Origin: Eulemur rufifrons | Lineage: Eukaryota; Chordata; Mammalia; Primates; Lemuridae | NCBI RefSeq assembly: GCF_041146395.1 | Contig: NC_090996.1 | Coordinates: 34,062,738 to 34,126,737 of the forward strand | Direction: 5' to 3' | Length of the DNA stretch: 64,000 bases | Shown: positions 1-10,244 of the stretch, one piece after another | Layout: every line of letters begins with the position of its first letter | How positions within the stretch are numbered: the first letter of the stretch is position 1 | Program-made: the position numbers and the translations under genes | The notes under the pieces: generated by a model | What the model saw: the letters and a program-made list of their open reading frames with translations, nothing else | What the model was told of the DNA's origin: nothing | The model's database searches: none

Positions 1-267
1 AGTTGTCCAAAGGATTAAGGATTAAGTGAAATGACAGAAACACACGAATAGTACCTGGCAGATCCTTAAAACTGAAAAAAAAAAAAAAAAAAAAAAAAAA
101 ATTATCATCCAGAACCCTCCTCAGGTTTGTTGCTGTTCGTTTCCCTAAGTGCTCAGTTAACCCAACTCAAAGATAGTCTCTGAATTTTCCAATATAGTAG
201 CTAACAACACCATGGGCCTATGTAAGTAGAAATGAGTTAAAATGAGACAAAATTTAAGATTCAGTTC

Positions 268-611
268 AGGCAGGCGTGGTGGCTCACGCCTGTAATCCTA
301 GCACTCTGGGAGGCCGAGGCGGGAGGATCGCTCGAGGTCAGGAGTTCCAGACCAGCCTGAGCAAGAGCGAAGACCCCCCCCCCCCGTGTCTACTAAAAAA
401 ATTGAAAGAAATTATATGGAGCTAAAAATATATATAGAAAAATTAGCTGGGCATGCATGGTGGCGCATGCCTGTAGTCTCAGCGACTCGGGAGGCTGAGG
501 CAGAAGGATTGCTTGAGGCCAGGAGTTTGAGGATGCTGTGAGCTAGGCTGACGCCACGGCACTCTAGCCCGGGCAACAGAGCGAGACTCTGTCTCAAAAA
601 AAAAAAAAAAA
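268..611 (+). repeat. Alu (strepsirrhine-type), in CLUAP1 intron 1
   Basis: Full-length dimeric Alu with a poly-A tail. It is flanked by a 12 bp target-site duplication, AAGATTCAGTTC, at 256-267 and 612-623. It contains the strepsirrhine-type 'gagcaagagcgaagacc' and 'gctgacgccacggcactctagcc' segments. An extra run of C bases interrupts it at about 375. An A-rich run at about 75-100 precedes it. Nothing else is recognisable in bases 1-860. Confidence 0.92.
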
Positions 612-861
612 AAGATTCAGTTCTCTACCCGCACTGGCCGTATTTTAAGCGTTCTGCAGCCACACGCGGCCAGAGCAGCTGGAGAACGTCCTACCACTGC
701 AGAAAGTGCGGCTGGGCCTGGGCGCTCGGCCTGGGGCGCGGCAGCGGGGTACAGGGGACTCCCGACGGCGCGAGCCTCAGCGGGGCGCTCAGGGGGCTGG
801 GCGGGCCAGAGCCCCGAGTCTCTGGGAGACCCACGGGACATAGAGGGCGGGGCTGCCTTAC

Positions 862-883
862 TGCGGAGGTCGCGGAAAGACAT
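862..883 (-). CDS. CLUAP1: CLUAP1 first coding exon (partial gene)
   Basis: Clusterin-associated protein 1 (IFT38) is a subunit of the intraflagellar transport B complex needed to build cilia. Only the first 22 coding bases lie in the window. Read on the minus strand from the ATG at 883 they encode MSFRDLR plus one base, and the exon stops at 862 before a GTAAGG donor (861-856). MSFRDLR followed by a split codon is the start of mammalian CLUAP1, and the gene sits in the position expected from 16p13.3 synteny, next to C16orf90. The 5' UTR runs into the CpG-rich stretch up to about 1050. The rest of the gene lies beyond base 1. Bases 1-860 are its first intron. The match is short, so the call rests on motif, donor phase and synteny together. 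Confidence 0.85.
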
Positions 884-1060
884 GGTCCTCAGTAGCCACC
901 GGTCACAGCCGCTCACCCAGAGCGCTCGGGTCCAGCGCTCACCGGTCTCTATGGCAACTAGCGGAGGCCAGGACGGCGCGCGGATGGGGCCAAAGGAGGC
1001 AGGAAACGCAGCAGCCACAGCGTGCGCATGCGCGCGAGAAGCGGCGGCCAACAGAGGGCA
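884..1060 (-). promoter_or_regulatory. CLUAP1: CLUAP1 CpG-island promoter with RFX X-box-like and NRF1 sites
   Basis: CpG-rich DNA runs from about 700 to 1620. Upstream of the CLUAP1 ATG, the minus strand reads GTTGCCATAGAGAC (958-945). This resembles the palindromic X-box bound by RFX factors in ciliary genes, with one good half-site and one degraded half-site. A perfect palindromic NRF1-type site, TGCGCATGCGC, lies at 1023-1033. No TATA box is seen. Transcription factor binding is inferred from motif only. Confidence 0.6.
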
Positions 1061-1720
1061 CTCGCAGGACGCCGGGGGTGTGGCGCTGCCGGCCTCTGCG
1101 GGGGCTGCGAACACTGGGGCGTTCGGGTCCCTCTTTCCACACTTTGCAGACATTTGGCACTGGCTGACGTGCTCAGAACATGTATCTGCTATGTGCTCGA
1201 CACTGTGCTGGGCGCTTTACATGCTGCTTCTCATCTCCTGACTTCTCTAAAGAATGTGTTCCAATCTCAGGAAGCCGGGGATCCCTCCCAGGTCCTCTGC
1301 ACAGCACACTTCCTCTCTGGCATCTGCGCAATGGCGGGCTCGGCGGCCCGCGGCGTGCAGGGCACGAGGGTCCGGCCAAGGAGAGACCAGGGAGGACTGC
1401 CTTCCGCGCACGCGCAGCTGGCTCGGGCTGCACGACAGCCGGAAGTCGGGCGGGAGCCTCGCGCGCAGGCACCGCCCTGGCGCCCCTGGCCTCATCCGTC
1501 GGGGGGCAGGTCCCTGCGTCTGGCTGCGGGAGGGCAGCATGAGGGAGGACCCACCCAGCACGTGGCCGGGGTCTGCCCGGGGCTTAGCCGGGAGACCTCC
1601 CTGAGGGGCTACCCCAGGAGGGAGGGAAAGGAGGAGACAGAGAAGGGCTGGAGGTGGTGGCGAAATGAGCCCAGCATGGCAGGGTGGGCAGATGTTCCCT
1701 TGTCCGCTACCCACATAAAC
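1061..1720. other. CpG-island shoulder without recognised gene
   Basis: GC- and CpG-rich sequence continues upstream of CLUAP1 to about 1620. Long open frames on both strands here reflect base composition, and none matches a protein I recognise. A divergent non-coding transcript is possible but is not shown by the sequence. Confidence 0.4.
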
Positions 1721-1729
1721 GCCGGTATA

Positions 1730-3540
1730 CTGAGACGGCAGGAGTTAGAGCGGAGAAAGAGTTTAATGTCCCATGGCACCAGGCAGGAGACGGCAGTAAT
1801 TTCTCAAATCCATCTCCCAGAGAATTTGGGGGCGAGTATTTTTAAAGGTGATTTGGAGAATAAAGGTCTAGGGAATTGGGTCTGCTGATTGGCTGGCTGG
1901 GGATGAACTCATAGGGTTGGGAAGCAGAAATTGTCTTCTCGGTAAACAGGAGTTCCTGGGTAGAGGGCAGCAGAACTTGTTGGATCATTTCATTGACGTC
2001 AGTTGGTCCTCAACCCCCGCCCGCAACCCCAATACAGAGTCTGGAATTTATCTCAACGATCAGTCATAGGTTTTACAATAGCGATGTTATCTATAGAATT
2101 GGTTGGGGAAGTCACAAATCTTGCATTTGTCAAGAATATGTGACACTTAAGCAGTAAGCAGTTACAGCAGTAGGTAACAATGGCTGGTTAACTTTTAACT
2201 ATATACTTCTATAGAAATCATTCTTTTATCATTATTCCTGTCTTACGGACTTACATTATTTTTACAGAAGTTGTTTCACAGATAGGAAGGCTGATCTGCC
2301 AGCAGACGCCCTCTACCGTTTCCTTGGTGGTATTGGCTAAGTAGTATACGCTTACATAGGTGGCACTTACCAGTGGTCAGTCCAACAAAGGTGACAGCAC
2401 TTAGTGGAGAAATCCACATGCAAATAAATGAACCTCTGCTCTTGCCTGGCACTATATACAAAAAATCAATTAAAAATGGTTCAGAAACCTAAACCTAAAA
2501 CTAAATTTTCTCAAGGAAATTTGCAGGAAAACCTCTGTGACTGGATGAGGCAAGAATTCTTAGGTATACCAAAAGCACAATCCCTAAAAAAATTCTTTTG
2601 GGATGCACCGGACTTCATCAAAATAGAAAACTTCTGCCCTTCAAAGGGAACTATTAAAAAGCAAAATCTCAACAAATTGAGTTTAATGATTGAATTAGCA
2701 TTTATTAAGCTCTGACGAATGGGGCAGCATCAGTAGGGCATGGCAGAACAGTGGGGTTTTGTAAAGTACCTTTAGCAGGAACAAGGAAACAACATGGTGC
2801 AAAAAAACATTGATTAACATCAGTTTATTTCGGGTTACTTTCCGTGTATGGGTTAAGGCAGAGGGGACTTCCTGATCATGCTGGCTTGTTACTGAAAGTT
2901 CACCACTTGACGCTGAGCTCACATCAGAAGAACAAGGACAAGTGGTTTGAGGAGAAAGAGAAGTTTATTAATCTGCCAGCAAATGAGGAGGTTGGCAGAT
3001 TCCGGTCTTAAAGTACCAACGTCCTGTTTCTGAGCAGAAATACACCTTTTAAAGGGGATGGTTCTGATTAATCCCATCTTCAGCTAAAACCATCTTGTGA
3101 CCTCCAATTAATCCCATCTTTGGTTAAGACACTCTCATGACCTCTGCCTGGACAATTCCCTTGAGCCATTTCCTGTGGTACAAAGAACAAAGGACATCTC
3201 CTGCCCCTCCCGACCATTGGCCTGAGGTGGGAATGTCAGTTTTAGTCAAAAACGGTGAGAGGGTTCTGAAGAGACAGAAAATATTTTTACCCCCTTTTCG
3301 GGCCATTTTCTCAGTTACATATTCCCACTGTCAATTTTACCCTTCCACATCTATGGAAGGAGGGGTTATCCAGCTACTTCCTGCTGAGTTGGGGCAATGC
3401 TTTAGGTGGAAGGTACAGATTATCAGGTGAAAAAGGGCACAGGCAAGAACAACAACCAGGAGGACTGACAAGGTGAAAGGGACTGTCACCTTGCTCACAA
3501 TGTGTGATACAGGGCTGAGTTAGAAAAGAAACATGGGATC
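1730..3540. repeat. Mixed old repeats: LTR-like segments and an L1 scrap
   Basis: At about 1750-2300 and 2930-3540 the sequence resembles antisense LTRs: each opens with a segment like 'agagtttaat' or 'gagaagtttatta' (reverse complement of a poly-A signal), followed by 300-500 bp of unique-looking sequence. I cannot name the family. Between them, about 2550-2670, a plus-strand stretch around 'ggacttcatcaaaatagaaa' matches the 3' part of L1 ORF2. No gene is seen. Confidence 0.4.
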
Positions 3541-3784
3541 TCTGAATGCAGAGCTATTAGTTGTACCCTGAGAGATCAGCTTCTGCAAATTCAGAAATCA
3601 CGTACAGAAATACTTGTACCAAGCAAGGTTTAGGATAACACAACCAGCAGCAAGAAAGATCAACAGAAGAGGTAATAGCCCTGGGAAATCCATCACCCCA
3701 ACATTTTCTTGTGCCCCTACCTTGGAAATTCCTTCCTTCTGGCCCTCCTTGCCATTCCCCCATCCCCAAGCAACCATTGTTCTT

Positions 3785-4140
3785 TCTGTCACTATAGATT
3801 TGCCTATTTCTACAGTTTCTTGTGAACAAATGATGCTACGTCATGGTCCTTTTTGTCTGGCAACCTTCACTCAGCATCACTGAGATTCATCCATATCGTA
3901 GTGTGTTTCAATAATTCGTTCCTCTTATTGTTGAGTAGTATATCCATTGTATGGACATGTCACGGTTTATTTACCTATCACCTGTTTTGGGGCATTTTCA
4001 GGTTTGCGCTATTATAAATAGAGCTGGTATGAATATCCATGTAGAAATCATTGTGTGGACACATGCTTTCTTTTCTCTTCTTTTCTCTTGAATGCCGAAG
4101 AATGGCATGTCAGAGTCATGAGGCAAGTGAATGTTTAATG
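3785..4140 (-). repeat. L1 fragment (3' region, antisense)
   Basis: The segment containing 'agtagtatatccattgtatgg' variants followed by 'gctattataaatagagctgg' is the reverse complement of the well-known L1 3' region (compare the sense copy at 62.74-62.85 kb). It is diverged. Confidence 0.7.
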
Positions 4141-4365
4141 TTTTTTTTAAATAACTTTTAATTTTAGAATAGCTTTAGATTTATAAAGAAGTTGCAAAGA
4201 TAGTATAGAGAATTCCCTATACTCCATCTATCCTCCCCTTCACCCTATTGTTAACATCTATACATTTGTCACAACTAATGAACTACTATGGATATATTAT
4301 AGTCAGCTAAGGTCCATCTTTAGTGGACTTCTTACCTAATGTCCTCCTTGTTTGTGTTCGTGTTT

Positions 4366-4686
4366 TCTTTTTTTTTTTTAGACAGAGTCTCACTCTGTTG
4401 CCCGGGCTAGAATGCCGTGGAGTCAGCAACCTCAAACTCCTGGACTCAAGCGATCCTCCTGCCTCAGCCTCCCGAGTAGCTGGGACTACAGGCATGTGCC
4501 ACCATGCCCGGCTAATTTTTTCTATATATATATTTTTAGTTGGCCAGATAATTTCTTTCTATTTTTAGTAGAGACGGGGGTCTCGCTCTTGCTCAGGCTG
4601 GTCTCGAACTCCTGACCGCAAGCGATCCACCCGCCTCGGCCTCCCAGAGTGCTAGGATTACAGGCCTGAGCCACCGCGCCTGGCCA
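4366..4686 (-). repeat. Alu (strepsirrhine-type), antisense
   Basis: Poly-T head then a full dimeric Alu in reverse orientation. An imperfect target-site duplication of 'ctaatgtcctcNttgt' type is seen before (about 4336) and after (about 4687). Confidence 0.9.
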
Positions 4687-4791
4687 CTAATGTCCTCTTT
4701 GTATTCCAGGATTCTATTCAGGACCCTGCATTACATTTAGTTGTCAGGTCTCTTTAGGTTCCTCTGGACTGTGACAGTTTGTTTGTTTGTT

Positions 4792-5086
4792 TCTTTCTTT
4801 TTCATAGACAGAGTCTCATTCCATTGCCCTGAGTAGAGTGCCTTGGCATCAGCCTAGCTCACAGCAACCTCAAACTCCTGGGCTCAAGTGATCCTTCTGC
4901 CTCAGCCTCCCGAGTAGCTGGGACTACATGTGCATGCCACAAAGCCCAGCTGGCTTTTTTGTATTTTTAGTATAGATGGAGTCTCGCTCTTGCTCAGGCT
5001 GGTCTCGAACTCCTGAGCTCAAGCAAGCCTCCTACCTTGGCCTCCCAGAATGCTAAGATTATAGGAATGAGCCACTGCACTCAGCC
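4792..5086 (-). repeat. Alu, antisense, older copy
   Basis: Reverse-orientation Alu with many substitutions. Both arms are present and it ends at 'gagccactgcactcagcc'. Confidence 0.85.
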
Positions 5087-5390
5087 TAGTTTTTCTTTTT
5101 ATGTCATATCTAAGACTCTATTGCCAAATCCCTACATTTTCTTCTAAAGATTTTATAGTTTTAGCTCTTACATTTAGGTCTTTGATCTATTCTGAGTTAA
5201 TTTTTGTGCAGGGTGTGAGGTAGGAGTCCATCTTCATTCTTTTGCATGTGGCTATCCAGCTGTCCCAGCACCATTTGTTGCAGAGACTATGCTTTCCTAT
5301 ACTGAATGGTCTTGGCACCCTTGTGAAAATCAACTGACTACAAATGTATGGGTTTATTTCTGGGCTCTCTGTTCTACTCCACTAGTCTAG

Positions 5391-5729
<339 letters not shown>

Positions 5730-5820
5730 TGATTACTGTAGATTGCAGTAAGTTTTGAAATCTTACTAGGCGTCCTGAAATTTTGTTTTCCTTTTTCAAA
5801 ATTGTGGTTGGGTTTTCACT

Positions 5821-6712
<892 letters not shown>

Positions 6713-6782
6713 GATTGTTGTGGTTATTTGGGCTGCCTTATAATTACACATGAATTTTGGGGTCAGCTTTTCCATTTCTGCC

Positions 6783-7316
6783 AGTGATGGTTAATTTTAT
6801 GTGTCAACTTGACTGGGATGCCCAGATAGCTGGTAAACATTATTTCTGAGTGTGTCTGTGGAGTGTTTCCAGAAGAGATTAGCATTTGAGTTGGTAGACC
6901 GAGCAGACAAGATTGCCCTCACCAATGTGGGTGGGCATTACCTAATATGGGGCCTGATTATAACAAAAAGACAGAGAAATTCACTCTCTCTTCTTAAGCT
7001 GGGACATCCTTCTTCTCCTGTCATCGGACATTGCAGCTCATGGTTCTTGGGCCTTTGGACCAACACGAGCTGTCACCGTCACCAGTTGTCAAGCCTGCAG
7101 GTTCAGACTGAATTACACCATTGGCTTTCCTGGTTCTCCAGCTTGCAGATGGCAGATTGTGGAACTTCTTGGCCCCCATAAGCATGTGAACCAATTCCCC
7201 TAATGAATCTTTTCTTATCTAAAGAGATTTATTTATCCCCTAATAAATCTTCCCTGTGTAAGTATCTACCTACCTGTCTATCCTATTGATCTGTTTCTCT
7301 GGGGAGCCTGAATATA
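6783..7316 (+). mobile_element. Solo ERVL-type LTR (MLT2-like)
   Basis: It starts near 'tgatggttaattttatgtg' and ends 'ctgtttctctggggagcc', which are typical ends of the MLT2 class of ERVL LTRs. A 5 bp target-site duplication CTGCC is at 6778-6782 and 7317-7321, and L1 sequence lies on both sides. No internal viral genes are present, so this is a solitary LTR. Confidence 0.75.
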
Positions 7317-7869
7317 CTGCCTAAAGGCCATTTTGGCTTTGCTAAGGACTGCATCGAGCACTTTGGGGAGTATCGCCATCTTAACAATGTTAAGTCTTCG
7401 ATCCATGAACATGGGCTGTTTTTCTATTTATTTAAGTCTTCTTTAGATTCTGTCAGCAATGTTTGGTAGTATTCAGAGTTAACTCTTGTACCTCTTTGGT
7501 TAAATTTATTCCTGTTTTATTCTTTTTTGTTCTTTGCTAGTGTCTAGACATACAGCTAACTTTTGTGTGTTGATTTTATATTCTGAGAGGTTTCTGAATT
7601 TTATTAGCTGAAATAAAGCTCTACTGGGTTATCATCTCTACTAGATTTTTATTTTTTCCTTTTGAGTGTGGATTCTTTAGTTTTTTCTATATATAAGATC
7701 ATGTCATCTGCGATTAGAGAAAATTGAATGTTTAACGTTTTAAGAAACTGCCAAACTGCCTTCCAAAGTGGTAGTACCATTTTACAATCCCACCAGTGTG
7801 TATGGGAATTCCAGTTCCTCCACATCCTTATAAACAGTTGGTGTGACCCACACAATACATGGTAACTGA

Positions 7870-8000
7870 CTTACAGGAAAATGAAGAGTTAGAGAAGTTA
7901 AGTTACTTGCCCAGTCACTCTGAATTACTTTTTTAGCACATTCAAAGCACTGACCCAGGTCTCAGCAGATCTGTGTCCCTAAACACTCATTTCTCACCCA
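7870..8000 (+). repeat. MIR fragment
   Basis: The segment 'gagaagttaagttacttgcc' followed by a serial loss of similarity resembles the MIR core. It is diverged, so the ends are approximate. Confidence 0.55.
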
Positions 8001-8194
8001 CGAGTGAGGAAGCTGACCCCGAGAGATCTCCCTAGAGACTGACTTCCAGCCAGAGCTCAGTCTGTTTCCTGTGGCCTATCCCAAGCCAGAGGGACCAGTG
8101 CTTCCCCTGGGGTTCCGTTGCCTTCTTGTGCCCTCCTGCTGCCCTGCCCCTGCCCTGGGCATCATCCTCCCCCAAACTAGAAGGCCGAGGGTCT

Positions 8195-8318
8195 TCCCTG
8201 TGACGTCATAAGAGCCAGTTGCCATGGGAGACCTGCAGACTCACCCCCTAGGTAGGGGAGAGCAGGGCCCTGCTGCATGCGAGGCCTGGCCACTCCTCCC
8301 CCACCACGCTGGCCCTCC
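8195..8318 (+). promoter_or_regulatory. C16orf90: C16orf90 promoter: consensus CRE next to an RFX X-box-like site
   Basis: A perfect palindromic CRE, TGACGTCA, lies at 8201-8208. Ten bases further on is GTTGCCATGGGAGAC (8218-8232), whose left half and centre match the X-box bound by RFX factors. The C16orf90 start codon follows at 8319, so transcription probably starts at about 8235-8300. A CRE with an X-box is a combination known from genes switched on in post-meiotic male germ cells (CREM, RFX2). Applying that here is inference. Confidence 0.6.
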
Positions 8319-9903
8319 ATGGAAGCCTTGGTCTGTGCGTTCTCTGAGCTGCGCATAAGAGAAGGTGCTGGGCTGTGGGGAGGAGTGACAGGAGAAGAGA
8401 TGTCCTCCCGTCCCTATCTGGGCCCCAAAGCCACTGGGGTGGCCTCAGGGACATGTATGCTTTGGAGAGTGGAGTGGTCACTGATCCAGGCCATGTGAGC
8501 TTGGTCACTTCCTCCTGAACCCACTATGCAATTTCTCTCCTGGTACCATAGTACCCTTTCTAGGGCAGAGGACACAACAACGTGCAATAAAGTGCTCTAA
8601 GTCTTAAAAGGGATTTTGGTACCAAGGTCCCAGGCCTCACAGACCTCCCTGCTGGTTGGGAGAGGGAAGAGGAGCAGTGTGTTGGGCACAGGCAGTGAGA
8701 AGGGAAGGGACTGCGCCCACTCGACAGACAGCTAAGCCGAGGCTGGGCAGACTGGGGGTGGAGCCCCCCATGTGAGCTGGTCTCAGAGGCATGTGACTGC
8801 GTTCTCCTGTCACAGCTGCTGCGGCCGGCTGGCTACCACCCTCCTGCTCTCCCCTCTGCAGATGCAGTGAGCTGGGCCCACGGACACCCCAGCCACCCTG
8901 ACACACCACCCAACATCTACGAGGGGGGGCTGGGGGCCCAGCAGCAGCAGTGCCCCAGTGCCCAGGGAAGCAAGCCCAAGAACTTCCGGCTGCGCCACCT
9001 CCGTGGCCTGGCTCTCTACCTACCAGGCCACATGCAGCCCGCCGGCCAGCGTGAGAGCCACTGGCTGGGCCGGCTCATGGCAGGGGGCTGCCTGCCACAG
9101 CCTGAGGGCATAGCCTGGCCCCTGGACCTGTCACAGGGGACTCTGGGCCCAGGTAACAGCCACTGCTCAGCCCTTCTGGAAGCCCAACTGCCCAGGGACA
9201 GCCTGGGAAACACAGGTGAGCTCTGTTGAGGCAGGTCTGACACAGAGGGGAAGACTCCAGGGACTCAGATGGACGTTTCTCCCCTCCCAAGCCTCCTACA
9301 GAGGGAGCCTGGTGGAGACTATCGGCCAGGACACCCCCACCATGACGTCACGCCCCAGGAGGCCAAGATCCTAACGAATCTGCTCCCACCCTGTGCCAGC
9401 GGGGGGAAGGGGCTGTGAGGCAGACAGGAGGCTCTGGGACAGAGTTCTGGGTTCCTGTCCCAGCTCTACACTTGATGCAGGACCTCGGACAACTCTCTCC
9501 CTCACTGGGCCTCAGTTTCCCCACTTGAAAAATGAGAGGTTCAGGTTAGATGAGGGTCCTTCCAGCTTGAACCATTCATTTCCCTCTTCCTATTCCCTCC
9601 CCTGAGGGTTTTAAGGAAGAATTACTGCCCCTCCCTTTCTGTTCTTAAGGAAGTCAGGGTCTGGGGACCCTAGGGGTGCTGCCAGCCTCCCCTCCAGCCT
9701 CCCTTGGGTTCCCCCCTGTGACTCCTTTCTTTCCTCTTTCCTCAGCTTCCAGCTCCCGCATGGACCCAGCCAACGGTGCCCCCTCCCAGTCCGGTCCCCC
9801 CGAGGGCTTGGGGCTCAGGCCCAAGAGGTCCTGGGGGGCCTCGGAGGAGGCCACATGTCCCTTATGCAAGAGAACCCGCTCTGGGGCCCTGGAGAGGCTG
9901 TAG
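8319..9903 (+). CDS. C16orf90: C16orf90 orthologue, uncharacterised protein, 3 exons
   Basis: Coding exons are 8319-8364, 8862-9215 and 9746-9903 (558 bases, 185 aa), each bounded by GT donors and AG acceptors with matching phase (codons split after one base). Exon 1 encodes MEALVCAFSELRIRE. Exon 2 holds the best conserved block (PPNIYEGGLG, SKPKNFRLRHLRGL, SHWLGRLMAGGCLPQPEG). Exon 3 ends in CPLCKRTRSGALER, with one CxxC pair. These blocks match the human C16orf90 protein as I remember it, and the position between CLUAP1 and NAA60 agrees. There is no signal peptide or membrane segment, and composition suggests a largely disordered protein rich in Pro, Gly and Ser. Its function is unknown. 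An intron copy of a perfect CRE (9343-9350) lies just downstream of exon 2. The frame is intact, so the gene looks functional. Confidence 0.9.
9430..9565 (+). repeat. MIR fragment in C16orf90 intron 2
   Basis: 'cactgggcctcagtttcccc' followed by 'aaaatgagaggttcaggttagatga' is the MIR 3' half pattern. The rest of the intron (9216-9745) shows nothing else apart from the CRE at 9343-9350. Confidence 0.7.
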
Positions 9904-10218
9904 GGATCCCGAGTGCCTGGCATGGGGACAGGAGGGGAAGGATGGCCAAGGAGGCAGATCCAAATCAGAAGGGCTCAGCCCCCAGCAGCGGCCCCTGCAC
10001 ACTGAGATGGCCCAGGCAGCCGTGCGGCACCAAAGCCTGGGCCAGCCTGGGGAAACGTGAGGGGGGGCGGGAGGAGGAGGTCCCGAGGGGGGACAGAAGA
10101 AATAGAAGCATGGCCGTGCCCTTGCAGCCTGCTCAAACTCAAGTCAGCCACTTGCACCTGGGAGGCTGGGCTGAGCGGAGAATCGGGTTCCCGAGGGGCC
10201 TGGGGGCCCTTAGGTCTC

Positions 10219-10224
10219 AATAAA
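10219..10224 (+). terminator. C16orf90: C16orf90 polyadenylation signal
   Basis: AATAAA 316 bases after the stop codon, followed about 20 bases later by a T/G-rich 'tgtctgtctgtctgcc' run that fits a downstream element. It is the only AATAAA close behind the stop. Confidence 0.75.
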
Positions 10225-10244
10225 AGCCAAGGCCTGCACATTCT

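Noticed and set aside
1022..1888. Long open frame (288 codons) upstream of CLUAP1 on the plus strand
   Set aside because: It lies in a CpG island, has low-complexity Arg/Gly/Ala composition, overlaps equally long frames on the other strand, and matches no protein I know.
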